From Epiperipatus broadwayi (lineage: Eukaryota > Onychophora > Udeonychophora > Euonychophora > Peripatidae), in NCBI GenBank assembly GCA_028023455.1, contig JAQFVV010012490.1:3648195-3712194 (forward strand): a stretch of 64,000 bases of DNA. Reading direction: 5' to 3'. This document shows positions 63,301 through 64,000 of the stretch, piece by piece (position 1 is the first letter of the stretch; each line of letters begins with the position of its first letter). Position numbers and translations under genes: made by a program. The notes beneath the pieces are model-generated. The model had not been told where the DNA came from. It saw only the letters and a list, made by a program, of their open reading frames with translations, and did not search any database.

Positions 63301-63738
63301 TTTCTAATAAAAATCAACCTTAGAGCTTTACCTACCAATGCTTTTCTGGCTGGAAGATGGAGATCTCCAAACATAGATGCCATTTGTCAACTATGTAATA
63401 AAGAAGAAGAAACAACAGAACATTTTATTTCTCAGTGTATTTCTCTCAAAACATATCGAGAACTAATTGCTGATATAACCCATAATCCAAAATGCTCATT
63501 GACAGTATTGATAGAAAATATTCAAAGAGGGTTGTTTCCAACAATAAGAATAACAATCTTTATACTATACACACTCTGGTTTATGAGATGCCACTTTATA
63601 TTCAATCCCACATCTTGTAAACTTAAATCACTTTTTCTCAATAAGTTAGGAAAAATTAAAACAAGAGATCAAGCACTAGCTCCAACAGATATAGTATCAG
63701 CCACTTGGAGTTTGATCAAATTACCAACACCACTGTGA
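60320..63738 (+). pseudogene. LINE copy 3: ORF2, APE endonuclease and RT, two frameshifts
   Basis: Nearly complete ORF2 of an L1/Tx1-like LINE. It nicks target DNA and reverse-transcribes the element RNA. APE blocks: AVNVRG (N9), FTETK (E38), MGDFN (D142, N144), SLIDLVF (D186), FSDH (D209, H210). RT blocks in the second segment: LDIQAAFD (motif A), IPQGSPLSS (B), SYMDDIVIF (catalytic YMDD, 62496-62507), SLKFNKEKT (D). The C-terminal Cys/His block reads CQLCNKEEETTEHFISQC near 63388-63441. The frame breaks twice, each needing a +1 shift: in a 10-A run at 61759-61768 and near the 6-A run at 62602-62607. A 195-bp duplication precedes motif A. Otherwise there are no stops, so it is recently dead or affected by sequence errors. 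Confidence 0.9.
61814..62203 (+). repeat. 195-bp in-frame tandem duplication in the RT
   Basis: 61814-62008 is repeated at 62009-62203 with about two base differences. It encodes 65 residues (PLIIKLIESLLKDKIQPLIL ...APIAIQLDI) covering the RT finger region just before motif A. Length divisible by three keeps the frame. The result is LDI-HPLII...LDI-QAAFD, a doubled fingers segment that would be expected to disrupt the fold. Confidence 0.95.
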
Positions 63739-64000
63739 AATATGAATAGCATATTTGCTGTATGTAAGTGAGTTTTGTTGTCATATATGTATTTAATATT
63801 GTTACTGTTATTGATTAATTTTTTTCCTCAGTTTTTCAACATTATTAATGTAAAAATATTTCATGTATTCATAATAATAATTTTGTTAATAATTTTCAAT
63901 TCTAAATTGTAGATCAGTTTTTGTAACATGTTTTAAAATTGTATTTTCATACATGTTCTTATGATATCAAATAAAGTACTTTAAAACTACTACTACTAGT
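63739..64000 (+). other. LINE copy 3: 3' untranslated region and trinucleotide tail
   Basis: About 230 bp of AT-rich sequence follows the ORF2 stop. AATAAAG lies at 63970-63976, followed by TACTTTAAAAC and ACTACTACTACT, then AGT at the window edge. This is the same tail layout as in copies 1 and 2 (AATAAAG, 8-12 bp, AAAC, trinucleotide repeat). Confidence 0.8.

Overview
The window looks like intergenic DNA from an AT-rich animal nuclear genome with a heavy transposon load. No complete host gene is visible. It holds non-LTR retrotransposons of L1/Tx1 type, Penelope-like elements (PLEs) with GIY-YIG endonuclease remnants, tRNA-derived SINE-like repeats, hAT transposase remnants and hAT MITEs, long foldback repeats, and long compound trinucleotide microsatellites. 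This mix fits a mollusc, perhaps a cephalopod, but that is inference and nothing here proves it.

Layout. 1-9 kb: mostly featureless AT-rich DNA, a GC-rich hairpin cluster (3.4 kb), a tiny LINE remnant (4.0 kb) and a compound microsatellite (7.6 kb). 9-18 kb: a near-perfect palindrome of a PLE-type 3' end (9.0-9.8 kb), the one credible host exon (minus strand, 12.3-12.5 kb, a predicted type II membrane protein start), a PLE C-terminal fragment with a GIY-YIG domain (13.5-14.3 kb), and a head-to-head pair of decayed PLEs (14.5-17.9 kb). 18-36 kb: microsatellite, palindromic SINE-like repeats, a hAT MITE with an 8-bp duplication, a hAT transposase remnant split by a retrocopy with a 16-bp duplication, tRNA-like repeats and a 1-kb foldback element. 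36-45 kb: a LINE reverse transcriptase remnant (minus), a second head-to-head PLE pair whose 3' tails carry tRNA-like A and B boxes, and a second hAT MITE with a palindromic repeat nested inside. 45-51 kb: mostly empty, with a second foldback element and a duplicated block holding a poly-C/poly-G hairpin. 51-64 kb: three L1/Tx1-like LINEs in a row on the plus strand, each ending in AATAAAG, a few bases and a trinucleotide tail; the last (58.3-64.0 kb) is nearly complete.

How parts relate. The LINE train suggests repeated insertion at trinucleotide repeats, the third copy sitting directly after the repeat tail of the second. The PLEs recur in one architecture: two 5'-truncated copies head to head, 3' tails outward. 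In the PLE family near 38-41 kb the 3' untranslated tail contains a tRNA-like pol III promoter, and the same tail occurs elsewhere without PLE coding sequence, which suggests a SINE/PLE chimera. This is the best candidate for something not commonly described. All family calls come from reading translations and motifs by eye; no database search was possible.
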